From assembly GCA_948567375.1 (NCBI GenBank), contig OX419757.1:34782001-34846000 (forward strand): 64,000 bases of DNA, read 5' to 3'. The notes below the pieces were generated by a model that saw only the letters and a program-made list of their open reading frames with translations, was not told the DNA's origin and made no database searches. The stretch's first letter is position 1, and each line of letters starts with the position of its first letter. This document shows positions 35,373 to 46,140 of the stretch, piece after piece. The position numbers and the translations under genes are program-made. The stretch is from Lunularia cruciata (Eukaryota; Streptophyta; Marchantiopsida; Lunulariales; Lunulariaceae).

Positions 35373-37316
35373 ATGTCTGCATTGAGAGAACAACGGGAAG
35401 AGAGAGCTCGAAGACAAGCACTTCAGTGTGAAAAAGACAAACGTCTGAACGTTCCATCCATTGTTGATGAAACTGAATGCGAGGCGTTGGATTTTCAAGT
35501 CCTTCACAAAGTGCAAGAAGCCCTGCAAGAACTTGACCACAAGAAACGTGAAGGCGGTTGGCAAGGCTACTTTGCATCTCCCTCTTCTTCCAAGAAGAAG
35601 AAAGAATTGAGTGGGCAAACATATGCATTGCGGCCCAGTACACCAACTTCCCCTAGAGCTGTAAAGGAAGTTGTTTCCTTGAAGAACTTTGTTTGAGAAA
35701 AGACAGCACAAACACTTACTGAAGACGAGTGTCAACATCTTCTACGAACGGTTCCTCGGTTGTCCCGAAGGAATTTTGAAGAACCCCTCAAAGGTGTTGA
35801 TCCTAAATCTTCCACTCGGATTGAAGTCGACACCCTCATAGCAGAAATTGTCGAAGAAGACCCTACCTTGAATTTGACAAATTGGAATCCCTGGACTAAC
35901 AACACGGTGTCAATTCTAGCCAATCCTTCAGTTCCATCAAGTTCCACATTACCTCAGCCAATCCCAGTGCATCGAACGATGACTTTGCTGCCTATCACCC
36001 GACACGCCTATCAGAAGTACAAGGGGACAGAGCAAGACAAAGACCCCGATGAATTCATCAAAGAATTTGAAGTCATCTCCTTTGCTAACAGAGAGCATGA
36101 CTCGGCAGATCAATTGAGAATTTTCCCAAGTTTGCTCCGCAAGAAAGCTCGGAGCTAGTACACCCATGTGACCCTGAAGGGGTTTGTACCAGCAGACTGG
36201 GCAGACTTGAGAAACAACTTCCTGGAATGATTCCGGGAGGTTGATTACGACACGAGTGTCTTCGCGGCACTCAACGATTTGGACCGAGGCAAGAAGGAGA
36301 AGTTGAGAGACTACTCTGAGCGGTTCATGGCATTACTGAATCGAGTTCCCAAGCAATCGGGGGTGGTCGGTTACTCCGATGCCCAAGCCATTACCTGGTT
36401 CCTCAGGGGACTTTCACCAAAGATACGCATCTTTGCCAGGGAGAGGAATGTAACTTCCCTGGACAAAGTACTCAAACATGTCGCTCGTTATGAAGCGGCT
36501 CACTCTCACTTTGCCGGTAACCGAAGAAATCAGGAGAAGAAAGGTAAGAAGCCCAGAAGAAGAGCTTCGTGCAGCACCTCCCCTTCTTTGGACAAATCCT
36601 CTACGTCTTTGAGCTCTTCTTTGGAATCCAAAGAAGAATCAAAGCCAAGATGAGTCAGAAGATGTGGAGGCAAGAAACCAGTGACTTCTCCAGCCAAGAG
36701 TGTACATAAGGCGGATACAAAGCTGGATGCCCTCATCAAGGAGTTTTTGGATTTCAAGATCCAGATGATTGGGGCTAAGGACCAAAGAAAGGCCCCAGCA
36801 TTTGGACGATCTAATGTGTGGTGCACCGCATGTGGAAAATCCGGCCACGCCAACACAGAATGCAATACTCGTAATGCATTCCCGGTGTAGCAAATTGATT
36901 GGGTTCCGGGATGGAACCAAGACGAGGACGAAGAGGCGGTGTACCAAACTCAGGAAGTACAGCCTCAAGCGAGCACGTCGTATCAAGGTCCAAGGTTTGG
37001 ACCCAAGGAGTATAACCCCAATGCTCCTCCATGAAGACCACCGATGAGCAACCAAAATCGGCCTCAGAATGTTGCACCCGGAGCCTATTCTAATTGTGGC
37101 TCGATGGGACATTGGTCTCCAAACTGTCCCGAGCCAAGAAGGCAAATTGGGTACGTTCTCTTGTGCGGAAATTGTAAGGGATCGGGGCATACGGGCAACC
37201 AATGTCCTCACACACCGAACCCGAAGCCGCCTGTAAAGTATGTACAGACCCCCGCTGAGCGTGCAGCCCTTCAGCCAAAGGGGGATACAAATGTAAATTG
37301 TATCACTCTTGAGTAA
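35373..37316 (+). pseudogene. gag: Gag of element 2
   Basis: One frame of about 648 codons with stops near 35694, 36156, 36226, 36651, 36888 and 37032, all transition-type. It has a capsid-like core (YQKYKGTEQDKDPDEFIKEF, then FREVDYDTSVFAALNDLDRG and SDAQAITWFLRGLSPKIRI), a basic serine-rich linker, and zinc knuckles CTACGKSGHANTEC and CGNCKGSGHTGNQC. A middle knuckle (SNCGSMGHWSPNC) has lost its first Cys, which the older copy near 46340 keeps. It ends just before pol in the same frame. Confidence 0.85.
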
Positions 37317-40300
37317 GAAAGACCTCAAGAGGGGAGTCCGGCCTTGGAAGGAGAATGGCCGGACCTCAAAATTTTGAAGGTTGAGACACGCTCCAGCAAG
37401 AAGAAGCGTGATCCCAAAGAATTGAGTACGACCTCGTCATCTTCTTGAAAGGCGAAGAGACTACGCCCAAAAGCAATTCTTTCTGCCCAGGAGGAAAAGA
37501 TCCTCGCAAAAGCTAAAGCTAAAGCCTTGCAGAAAGAACTAAAGGAGGCACTACTCAAGACTCGGGAACTGAGTTTGGAAGAGGAGACGAAGACGAAGAC
37601 GAAGTCTCCAATTTTTCCGGCGGACATCCGATCCGAAGTAAAGGGTCTGATCCAAGCCAAGGTGGGCCCACCTAAGGAACCTCGGGTTAAGGCCATCAGC
37701 AAGCCCGTCACCATTTTGAAGCGTCCCGAAGTCAAAAGGGAACATGGAGAGACTTCGGACCCAAAGCCGAAGGCGAAGACGGTCAAATTGGGAGGAGTTC
37801 CCCAATATGATATTGTAGCAGATATGGCAGCCACAAATACCAACGTTACATTCAAGCAATTGTGGGAAGATAACAAGCTGTACAAGAGACAGCTGAATTT
37901 GGCCCTCAAGAAGGTGAGGTCGATGTCAAAGAAGGACCTGCCGGCTATTTATCGTATTGACCAGGAAGATTTGGGATCTCCCGAGGTAGACGTAGAGATT
38001 GCAGGATGCATGATCACATCGATATCCATTGACGCTGGGTCCAGTGTGAATGTCATGACCAAAGATACTGCGAATTGACTCGGGTATCATACGTTTGAAC
38101 CAACACCCCGAGTTTTGAAGTTTGCAGACCAAACCAAGAGACGGCCATTGGGCATGCTGTCAAACATTACCACAATCATTGGAGGGGTACCCTTCAAGTT
38201 GAATTACATCATGTTGCAACCAGTGACAAAAACTGGTTACCCTCTGTTGATCGGCAGACCCTGGTTGTACAATGCCCAAGTTGTAGTGGATTGGCATCAG
38301 CAGAAGTTAAGATTCAAGGACATTTTGACCGAAGATCAGAAGCTGGTGACTGTGAGTTGGATGAAGGTTCCCCATCTCGGGGAAACAAGTTCGTCCGAAG
38401 AGGAGGACAAATCCGAAGACTTGTCGTCTTTGTCCTCAGACGAATCCAAAGACAAAGTCCAAGTTAATTACTTGGAATGCTACGAGGTGGATGTTGAAGA
38501 TGAAGATCCATATGACCTCGCCTCAAGTGAACCTAACTTGGAGGAAGGGGGTTTGATGGCCGCTTGCCTCGGGTTAAGCCGAGTAAGCCACGTTGAAGGA
38601 GTCATCAACCCCAATGACTGTCAAGATATTTTATTAACTGAAGGAAAAATTTTAAAAATCTCGAAGACACTTACTTCGGAGGAGTTGGCAGGATACACTG
38701 CCCTGTTTATAGAGTTCCAGGATGTATTTGCCTGGTCGATTGATCAAATGCCGGGTATTCCACAAGAATTTGGAGAACACCGGATTGATCTGATTGAAGG
38801 TGCAGTTCCGGTTTGGCAACAACAATACCGTCTGAACCCGAAGTACTCACTTTTGGTGAAAGATGAAATCAACAAGTACTTAGGGCCCGGAATCATCTTC
38901 CCTTTCTTAAGCAGTGAATGAGTCTCCCCCATTGTCATTGTCCCGAAGAAGAAAACAGGGAAGATCCGAGTGTGCCAAGACTTCCGAAAGTTGAACGCAG
39001 TTACAAGGAAAGATCATCATCCCTTGCCTTTTACCGATACAATTTTAGATCAAGTGGTTGGGCATCCTTGTTATAGTTTTCTCGATGGATTTTCAAGGTA
39101 CAATCAAGTATCCATTCAAGAAGAAGACAAAGATAAAACTACATTCACAACCAATTGGGGCGCTTTTGCTTACAATCAAATGCCCCTCGGGTTGTGTAAT
39201 GCTCCCGCTATGAAGATTGAATTCATCATCCGCTCCAGCGGATGATGAATTCAATCTTCAAAGATTTCATGCGCAAATTTGTGGAAGTTTTTATTGATGA
39301 CTTTTGTGTGTTTGGACGAAGAGATGTACATTTAGTTTACCTTCGCCAAACATTTGAAAGGTGTCGTTTTGCCGGCTTGTCATTACACCCGGAGAAGTGC
39401 TTCTTCGCAATGAAGGAGGGAATTCTTCTAGGGCATCGGGTGTCAAGCCGAGGTATTGAAGTCGATGTTGAGAAGGTTAAGATAATCGCAGCTTTGGAAT
39501 CCCCGAAGAACATCCGGGAGCTGAGAGCCTTCTTGGGACATGTCGGATATTACAGACGCTTTGTGTCAAACTATGTAGTGCTTGCTGCACCACTTACAAG
39601 GCTCCTGAAGAAATCCGAAGACTATCTGTGGGAAGCAAATCAAGAAGAAGCTTTCTAGGTGTTGAAGAATAAGCTGGTTGAAGCACCAGTCATGAGGGCC
39701 CCAAATTGGGACGTCCCTTTTCATGTGTATGTAGACACTTTGTCCATGGCCATCAGAGTCGTCTTAAGTCAGAAGGACGAGAAGAAGAAGGACTACCCGA
39801 TATATTATGCCAGCCGACAACTTTCAGTTTCTGAAAAGAACTATTTGACGACTGAAAGAGAAGCACTCGGAATGGTGTATGCCTGCAAGAAATTTTGTCA
39901 TTATCTGTTGGGGTATGAGTTTGTCTTCTATGTTGACCATTATGCATTGCAACATTTGGTCAAGAAGGCAGATTTATCGGGACGAATTGCAAGATGGATC
40001 TTGTTATTACAAGAGTTCACGTATATTGTACAAGTAAGGAAGGGAGCTTCACATTCGAATGCGGACTTCCTGTCCAGGTTAGAGACTCAAGACCAGGAGT
40101 GGGAAATTGACGATTGGTTCCCTGACAAAGAGTTGTATCACTTATCAGCAATGCAAAGTACGAGGTATGCAGCTGAATATAATTATCTGAATACTCTCCA
40201 TTGTCTTGAGGGGATGTACCCGGAACAGCGGGCAGTCTTTCTCAAGAAAATGGGGCCGTACCAGCTTAAACACAACATTTTATTTAAGATGGGCGAAGAC

Positions 40301-41377
40301 GAAGTACTTCGGCGATGCTTGGAGTCATACGAAGTAGGAGGAGTGATTGAATCTTTACACTTTGAAGCATCAAGAGGACACTATGCTCTGAAGAATACTG
40401 TAAAGAAAATTCTTTCGGTAGGGTATTTGTGGCCTACAATGTACAAAGATGTACATGCTCATATAAGAAGCTATGATGCTTGTCAGAGAACAGGGAAGCC
40501 GACGGCTACTTCTCAATGGCCTTTGAGACCAATTTTGCCTTTGGCCCCATTTGAGAAATGGGGGATTGATTTTGTGGGTCCCATTCAACCAGTGACCCGA
40601 GTCACAAGAAGGCGATACATTTTGGTGTGCACTGACTATGCTACCAAGATGGTCAAAGCGGAAGCAACTCGCAGAGATGATGCTGAAACTATGGCGGAAT
40701 TCTTCTTTTGAAACATCATCTCCCGATATGGGTGTCCTCTGGAATTGGTCAATGATCAAGGAACACATTTTTTGAACTCTGTAATGGAGGCATTAACCAA
40801 GTACTTTCAGATTAAACATCGGAAGACGACTCCTTATAACCCAAAAGCAAATGGCTTAACGGAAAAAGCGAATGGGTTACTTTGTAAAATTTTGAATAAG
40901 GTGACTGTCAATTATGCCTATGACTAGAATACTAAATTACCAGCCGCGTTGTGGGCATATCAAACAACAGAGAAAATTACAACCAAACAAACTCCATACT
41001 TCTTGACATATGGCTTGCATCCCATACTGCCAGTTGAATTTGAAGTTCCGACATATCGGGTTTTGTGCGAAGAACAAATGTTGGAAGAAGAAAGTCAGGA
41101 TCTTTGGATTCATCAACTGATGTGGTTAGAAGAGAAAAGAGACGATGCAATGCAAACCACAAAAGAAGTACAAGCACAAAGGAAAGTCAGGCACGATAAG
41201 AGAATCAAGCCCGTGATTGTACAAGAAGGGGATTTGGTTTTGTTATATGACAATCGCCCAATATTTTTTCCAGACAAGTTGCATTTGAGATGGATGGGTC
41301 CCTATCGAGTTCTTCATCTTTACAAAAATGGGTCCATGCAGCTCGTAGACTTGGAAGGTAATCCTTTTGCCACTTGA
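37317..41377 (+). pseudogene. pol: Pol of element 2 (protease, RT, RNase H, integrase)
   Basis: Continues gag's frame to 39210, then shifts frame through a palindromic rearrangement (39211-39260). Domains: lysine-rich linker, protease with SIDAGSSVNVM (about 38022), RT with MCQDFRKLNAVTRKDHH, FLDGFSRYNQ and FIDDFCVFG (39292-39318), RNase H with the first Asp in a changed YVDTLSMA, integrase with HFEASRGHY...CQRT finger, GIDFVGP, LVNDQGTHF and GLTEKANG as the DDE triad, and a C-terminal GDLVLLYDN / WMGPYRVLHLY region. Stops near 37447, 38076, 38919, 39656, 40709 and 40925. Not functional. Confidence 0.9.
39211..39260. repeat. 24-bp perfect palindrome replacing RT codons
   Basis: Arms 39211-39234 and 39237-39260 are exact reverse complements with a 2-nt spacer. 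The right arm is the normal coding sequence (MMNSIF); the left arm is an inverted copy that replaces the 12 nt expected after the NAPA codons, a net gain of 20 nt and a frameshift. The old relative has the ordinary sequence here. Confidence 0.95.
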
Positions 41378-41468
41378 GTAAACGGGTGGAGAGTTCGGAG
41401 ATATTGGACCATAGACTCGGACGTTTCAAAGACACCCGAGGTCTATGTTTGCAGGGACGCTCACATTT

Positions 41469-41481
41469 GAGGGAGGAGGTA
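41469..41481 (+). promoter_or_regulatory. Polypurine tract of element 2
   Basis: GAGGGAGGAGGTA directly before the 3' LTR start TGTGGTGCC. Confidence 0.85.
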
Positions 41482-41867
41482 TGTGGTGCCCACATTTTTT
41501 GGTTTTTTTAAATAAAGGAGAAGAAGTTGTATAAAGAAGTCGAATTGTGCCGGTATGGCCGAAGAAAGCAAAGAAAGGAGTCTTCGGGCTGAAACCCAAA
41601 GTAAAGTGACTTTGGGTCATAAGGCAAAGTACTCGGAAATGCCCTGTCAGCATACAACCCGAAGTAAATTGTCTTCGGATCGGAGGGAGCTCAACCCGAG
41701 GCAAAGACAGTCTAACAACCTTTCGTCGGGGTGAGAAATTCAAGAAGGGGCCATTTGAAAACTGGCGGCTCATACGCGTGAAAGTTGATTGACAGTGACA
41801 GGTGCATGTTGGAGGTGTGATTTCTCGGTAGGAACTTGAAGTGACGGAAGATGAAGAAGTGCAACTC

Positions 41868-41874
41868 TATAAAA
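41868..41874 (+). promoter_or_regulatory. TATA box directly upstream of the LTR ORF
   Basis: ctctataaaaattg, with ATG at 41895. If transcription starts 25-35 bp after TATA, the first ATG falls at or just before the cap site, and a second in-frame Met lies about 46 codons in (MGEGKKNSEF). An in-frame start therefore exists whichever start is used. Confidence 0.6.
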
Positions 41875-41894
41875 ATTGAAACTGCAACGACAAA

Positions 41895-44276
41895 ATGTTG
41901 AGCAATTTTCCTTCACCGTTGAGGAGTCGTCTTGTAGGTGATCCGGGAAAGGGAAATAGAGTTGGACTCGTGTTAGTGCGCAAGGGAGAAGTTGCAAGAG
42001 TGAAATCAAGAGAAAGTGAGAAAGTAGAAGAGATGGGAGAAGGGAAGAAGAACTCCGAATTCGCAATGAGAAATCATGCAATTCGGAGATTAGATGTGAT
42101 AGCAGGGATCAAAGTCTTGAGCCGACTTCGGATAACATTTCAGGCATGGAACTGGAACATGAGTTTTCCAGGATTCATGACAAAAAACATCGAGAGTAGG
42201 TGTCTCGATGGACTCGAGGAAGAAGGGAAGAGAGGAAATCCGGCTTGCTGGACAGAGTTGGATTGGAGACTTGTACTCGGGAAGGAGGCAGGCTCGGAGC
42301 AGGGAGCCACGTTCTTGGCAAAAGGAGAGATAGCTCAGGAGACGCAGGAGGTGAGAGATGCCTTCTCGTCGAAAAGAACAAAGAATGGGTACAAAGTTGA
42401 GAGTTACAAGGATCCAGTGAAGAGAGGGATCGTGAGTGCACTCATGGCGATCTTGAAGCCGGAGAGAATGACTTATGTGATGAAACACCAAGCGGTGTTC
42501 TTCCATAAGTTGTTTGCAGGAGAACCTATCAATTGGGCGAGGTGTTTTCACGGGAGAACGAGGCAGATGGTGTGGAATTTGCGGGATAAGTCGCCTCCAC
42601 ACTACATTGTGCCATTCACAGCACACTTCTACCTCGGGCTCAATTTACTAAACTCGGCAGAGCGGACTCGGATGGTGTCGCACTTCCATCCTGATCTGAG
42701 AAAGGAGGTCAACGTCGAGGAGCAGCAGTACATTCTCCAAATCCGGAGCACCAACGACTACTACACGAAGACACTAAAGAACGTGGAGGTCGTAGTGAGT
42801 ACCCCAACAAAGAAGAGGAGTCGGCAAGGAGAAGCTGAAGAAAGCAAGAAACCTCAGAAGATGCAGAGAAGTAACCCGAGGCAAAGTATGGTGGTGATTG
42901 AGTTGGAAGATGAAGACTCAGAAGGTGAGGCCGAGCTGAAGACAGAAGACTCGGAACATGAGGAGGAACCTAAGCTGACATTGCAGAGTGGAGATACGAG
43001 CAGTGACAGTGAAGAAGGAGGAGAGATGATATCGGTGCCAGCGGCTAATGAAGAAGAAGAAGAAGTGCAAGCCGAGGTGGAGGCCAAAGACAACTCGCCG
43101 TTGGAAGACAAAGTCCCGGTGCCCGAGGAAAGGAAGATCGCAGTGCAGCGAGGGGATCGCTCGAGACGTAAGGCAAAGTGTGAAGCGGGGCCGAGTAACA
43201 TGAAGGAAGAGGCAAGAGAAAGCTCAAGCAGTGAGGCATCAATCCTGATACGAAGACTCCAGAGAAGAAGGCGAGTATTAGGAGAACACAAGGAGAGAAG
43301 AGAGACCACTCCACGGGAGGAAATAGTTGCTAGTGATGGAGTCAAGTACATGCGAGAGGTGGTGTGTCCTTTGTTGGTGAAACTGGAGTACAAGAAGAAG
43401 GAGATGCAGTCGACTTGTCTAAAGGTGAAGACTGTTTTGCAGGTCTTATCAAGATTAGAAGAAGAGAACTCGGAGTTGAAGAGAGGTATAACCCGAGGTG
43501 AGGAGGAGAGAGAAGTATTGCGAGCGGAGGCAGTAGAGAGAAGTCAGGTAATTGAAGACCTAAAGAAGGAAGTGAGCTATAGAGAGGATCTTGCGAGGAA
43601 GAGTGACATAGCAAGAGAGAGACAGGTAGCTGAATACAAAATCTTGAAGCAGCAGTTTGTTGATTCAAGAGTAGAAGTAATCCATGCTATGGTGAGGGTA
43701 GCAGTGAAGGATCAAGAGCTTGATAGAGTGATGGAGAGTATGGAGGAGAAGAAGCAACTCTGGCAAAGAGAGTTGGTTGCGCGGTATAGAGAAGAAGAAA
43801 GATTACAAGAGTTACTTCGTAATCAGGAAGAGAAAGTTGTACAGAAGGAGAAGGAGAAGGAGACGGTGAAAGCCGAGTTTGAGGCAGAGTTGGCGATGTA
43901 CCAAGAGGAATGGCTTGCAGATTGGGAACGAGAAAGGAAGACAAGATTGGAGCCATTGAAGGAGATAGTCCTCAAGGTGAACGCAATGTTAAGTACAGAA
44001 GCCAACGTTCGAATTGAAGAAGCACGACTGCACGAGTTAAAGCTGTTGGTGCAGGAGACGAGGCGCAGACAAGCGAAAGACACCGGGATGAATGCCTTGT
44101 TAATCAAATTAAGAACTCATGTAGACAGGAAGGTTTTAAAGGTAGAGGATAACATTCCAATTAGATTAGACTTAGTGAAAATAGAGCTAGAAAAACTTCG
44201 GAAAGATGTTAGAGCAAAACCCGAAGTAGATAACATAGGAGTCCAAATGTCTTTGGAGTTGCCATCAGAGACATAA
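41895..44276 (+). CDS. 793-aa protein encoded within the LTR; N-domain plus long coiled coil
   Basis: Longest non-pol ORF in the window, entirely inside the 3' LTR. Residues 1-95 are basic. Residues about 95-300 look globular (KNGYKVESYKDPVKRGIVS, MTYVMKHQAVFFHKLFAGEP, PPHYIVPFTAHFYLGLNLL, EEQQYILQIRSTNDYY). Residues 300-345 hold a bipartite-like basic stretch (TPTKKRSRQ), and 340-440 are acidic and serine-rich. Residues about 500-760 are charged and heptad-rich, a probable long coiled coil. The stop at 44274 is premature: the 5' LTR copy runs about 60 codons further. Layout resembles proteins annotated as ATHILA ORF1 or putative plant gypsy-type transposon, but I cannot confirm homology. Function unknown; it may be a structural or RNP-binding accessory protein (inference). 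Confidence 0.8.
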   Translation: MLSNFPSPLRSRLVGDPGKGNRVGLVLVRKGEVARVKSRESEKVEEMGEGKKNSEFAMRNHAIRRLDVIAGIKVLSRLRITFQAWNWNMSFPGFMTKNIESRCLDGLEEEGKRGNPACWTELDWRLVLGKEAGSEQGATFLAKGEIAQETQEVRDAFSSKRTKNGYKVESYKDPVKRGIVSALMAILKPERMTYVMKHQAVFFHKLFAGEPINWARCFHGRTRQMVWNLRDKSPPHYIVPFTAHFYLGLNLLNSAERTRMVSHFHPDLRKEVNVEEQQYILQIRSTNDYYTKTLKNVEVVVSTPTKKRSRQGEAEESKKPQKMQRSNPRQSMVVIELEDEDSEGEAELKTEDSEHEEEPKLTLQSGDTSSDSEEGGEMISVPAANEEEEEVQAEVEAKDNSPLEDKVPVPEERKIAVQRGDRSRRKAKCEAGPSNMKEEARESSSSEASILIRRLQRRRRVLGEHKERRETTPREEIVASDGVKYMREVVCPLLVKLEYKKKEMQSTCLKVKTVLQVLSRLEEENSELKRGITRGEEEREVLRAEAVERSQVIEDLKKEVSYREDLARKSDIARERQVAEYKILKQQFVDSRVEVIHAMVRVAVKDQELDRVMESMEEKKQLWQRELVARYREEERLQELLRNQEEKVVQKEKEKETVKAEFEAELAMYQEEWLADWERERKTRLEPLKEIVLKVNAMLSTEANVRIEEARLHELKLLVQETRRRQAKDTGMNALLIKLRTHVDRKVLKVEDNIPIRLDLVKIELEKLRKDVRAKPEVDNIGVQMSLELPSET

Positions 44277-45267
44277 GAGAAGAGTGGGTCGGGAGATAAG
44301 GAGTTAGATAGATTGCCCACTAGTGAAATTTCATATTAGGAAAGAGAATTGCTAGATCTGGCAGAAGTAGAAGATCTGAAACCCGAGGAAAGAGTAGTAG
44401 GAAGTAAGATTACTTTGGGTTTGGGTTTGAAAGCCAAGGAAGAAGTAGACATCGGATCGAATTAGTAACAAATTTGAGATTTGAAGAGGCAGATATGAAG
44501 AGGTGCATTGTCATTTTGGATCTGCAAGTTAGAACAGTTTTTGTAGAACGGTATAGTTGTTAGAACTGTCGATTTGTTCACTACTTAAGAGTGGCATTCA
44601 CAGTCAAATGTTGTTCAGTGCTCATTATTTCTGAGAATAGATAAAGCGAAGTGCTATGAAGCAGTGCTTGTTGCTTGAGCTTGATTCCGAGTATCAACTT
44701 CGTGTCTATGTTTGTGAGTGTTTGGAGAAATTTGAAGTGCAAGTCAGAGTGCTTGTTGGATGTTGGATTCCACTGCCTTGATCTTCATTCTGTGTGTTTG
44801 ATCCTGAGTGAAGTGCAATCGGAGCAATGCCTTGACAGATCTGAGAGGAATTGTAGTGTTGGTAGTATTCTGCATTTGTGAGTGTAGTGCAAAGTTGATG
44901 TGAAGCAATTTCAATCCAGGAAGTTGTGCCTTCAGTGGAGGGGTGGAACACAATTTTGAGGCAAATTCGTTTTGCAGTGAAGTGCCATTTTCGGGAGAGC
45001 CTGAATCATCACAATCAAGATTGTTTGGAAAGAATTGAAGGATTTGTGATTATGGAGTGTTAATTTGTGACAAGACTGTGAATCAGTGCTTGTTACTGCA
45101 AATCACTCTCTTCTGGGTGTGGTTTCTACCTGAGAGACTAAAGAAGAACTCAAGAAGAACTAAATTGTTACTTTGCTTTGTATTTGACCAATTCGAACTC
45201 GTATCTCTGCGGGAACAAACTTTACTTACCCGATTACCGCAAAAGTGATATTTGCCAGGTTGTCACA

Positions 45268-46140
45268 ATTCCTTTGATGATCATGATGATATTAGACAAC
45301 ATGCCCAAAGATAGTCTCTTGATTTGGTCTGCAAACTTCAAAAATTCAGGGTGTAGGTTCAAACATGTGATACCTCAATCTATGTGATGTATCTTCCATC
45401 ATTACATTCACATCTGAACCCGAGTCAATGAGTATAGATGTTATAATACATCTTGCAATCTCCACATCCACTTCAAGAGATCCCAAATCTTTTTTCTTTG
45501 ATATGATATATGGTAGGTAATTCTTTCTTGGTCATCGCTCTTACTTTCTTGAGGGCCAAACTTAGCTGCTTCTTGTACAACTTATTGTCCTCTCACAATT
45601 TCTCAAATATAACATAGGCCTGGGTAGATGCCAAATCTGCCACAATATTTTATTATGGTACTCCTTTGAGTTTCACCTTCTTGCCCTTAATCTTTGAGTT
45701 TAAGGCTTCTCCCTTCTCCGACCTTTCTTTGGATTGCTTTAGGATAGTGACTAGAGTACCGGTGGTCTAAACCCAAGGTACTTGGGATTTACCCACCTTG
45801 GCTTGTATCAGATCCTTTACTTTGCATTGGATGTCTACTGCAAAAGCTGGAGGCTTTGATTCCTCCTTCAAACTCATTTCTTGAGTTTGTTGTACTACCT
45901 CTTGTATTTCTTTTGCAAGGCTTTGGCCTTAGCTTTGGCCAAGATCTTCTCCTCCTTTATAGATAAGATTGCTTTAGGCCAAAGTCTCTTTGCCTTTTTG
46001 GAAGATGAAGAAGTGATACTCACGTCTTTGGGATCACGCTTCTTTGTCCACAAGTGTGTTTCAACTTGTAATACTCCAATATGTAGCCATTCTCCTTTTG
46101 AAGCCAGACTTCCTCCTTGAGGTCTCTCTTCCTCCAAAGT
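45268..46140 (-). pseudogene. Pol N-terminal linker and protease start of the old element
   Basis: The minus strand matches the younger pol 37330-38190: the lysine-rich linker with KAKALQKKYK near 45900 and FADQIKRLSLGMLSN near 45320, then the element 2 insertion point within the IIGGV-PFKL codons. The frame resumes at 31500. Target duplication attcc at 45268-45272. Confidence 0.85.

Larger units (their letters stand above)
31506..45267 (+). mobile_element. Long-LTR Ty3/gypsy element with LTR-encoded protein (element 2)
   Basis: Structure: 5' LTR 31506-35284 (3779 bp), primer site 35292, gag 35373-37316, pol 37317-41377, polypurine tract 41469, 3' LTR 41482-45267 (3786 bp). Flanks attct/attcc fit a 5-bp duplication with one mismatch. 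It inserted into the protease region of an older member of its own family, on the opposite strand. Gag and pol each keep one frame with scattered stops; pol also has a palindromic rearrangement in RT. The LTRs look similar but clearly diverged, so the insertion is older than element 1 and younger than its host element. Confidence 0.93.
41482..45267 (+). repeat. 3' LTR of element 2 (3.8 kb), contains an ORF
   Basis: Starts TGTGGTGCCCACATTTTTT, ends ggttgtcaca. Regions: U3 41482 to about 41897, the 793-codon ORF 41895-44276, then about 990 bp of R/U5 whose first 190 bp are the lost C-terminal codons. The terminal TGTGG..CCACA start is a short inverted repeat kept in all copies. Confidence 0.93.
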
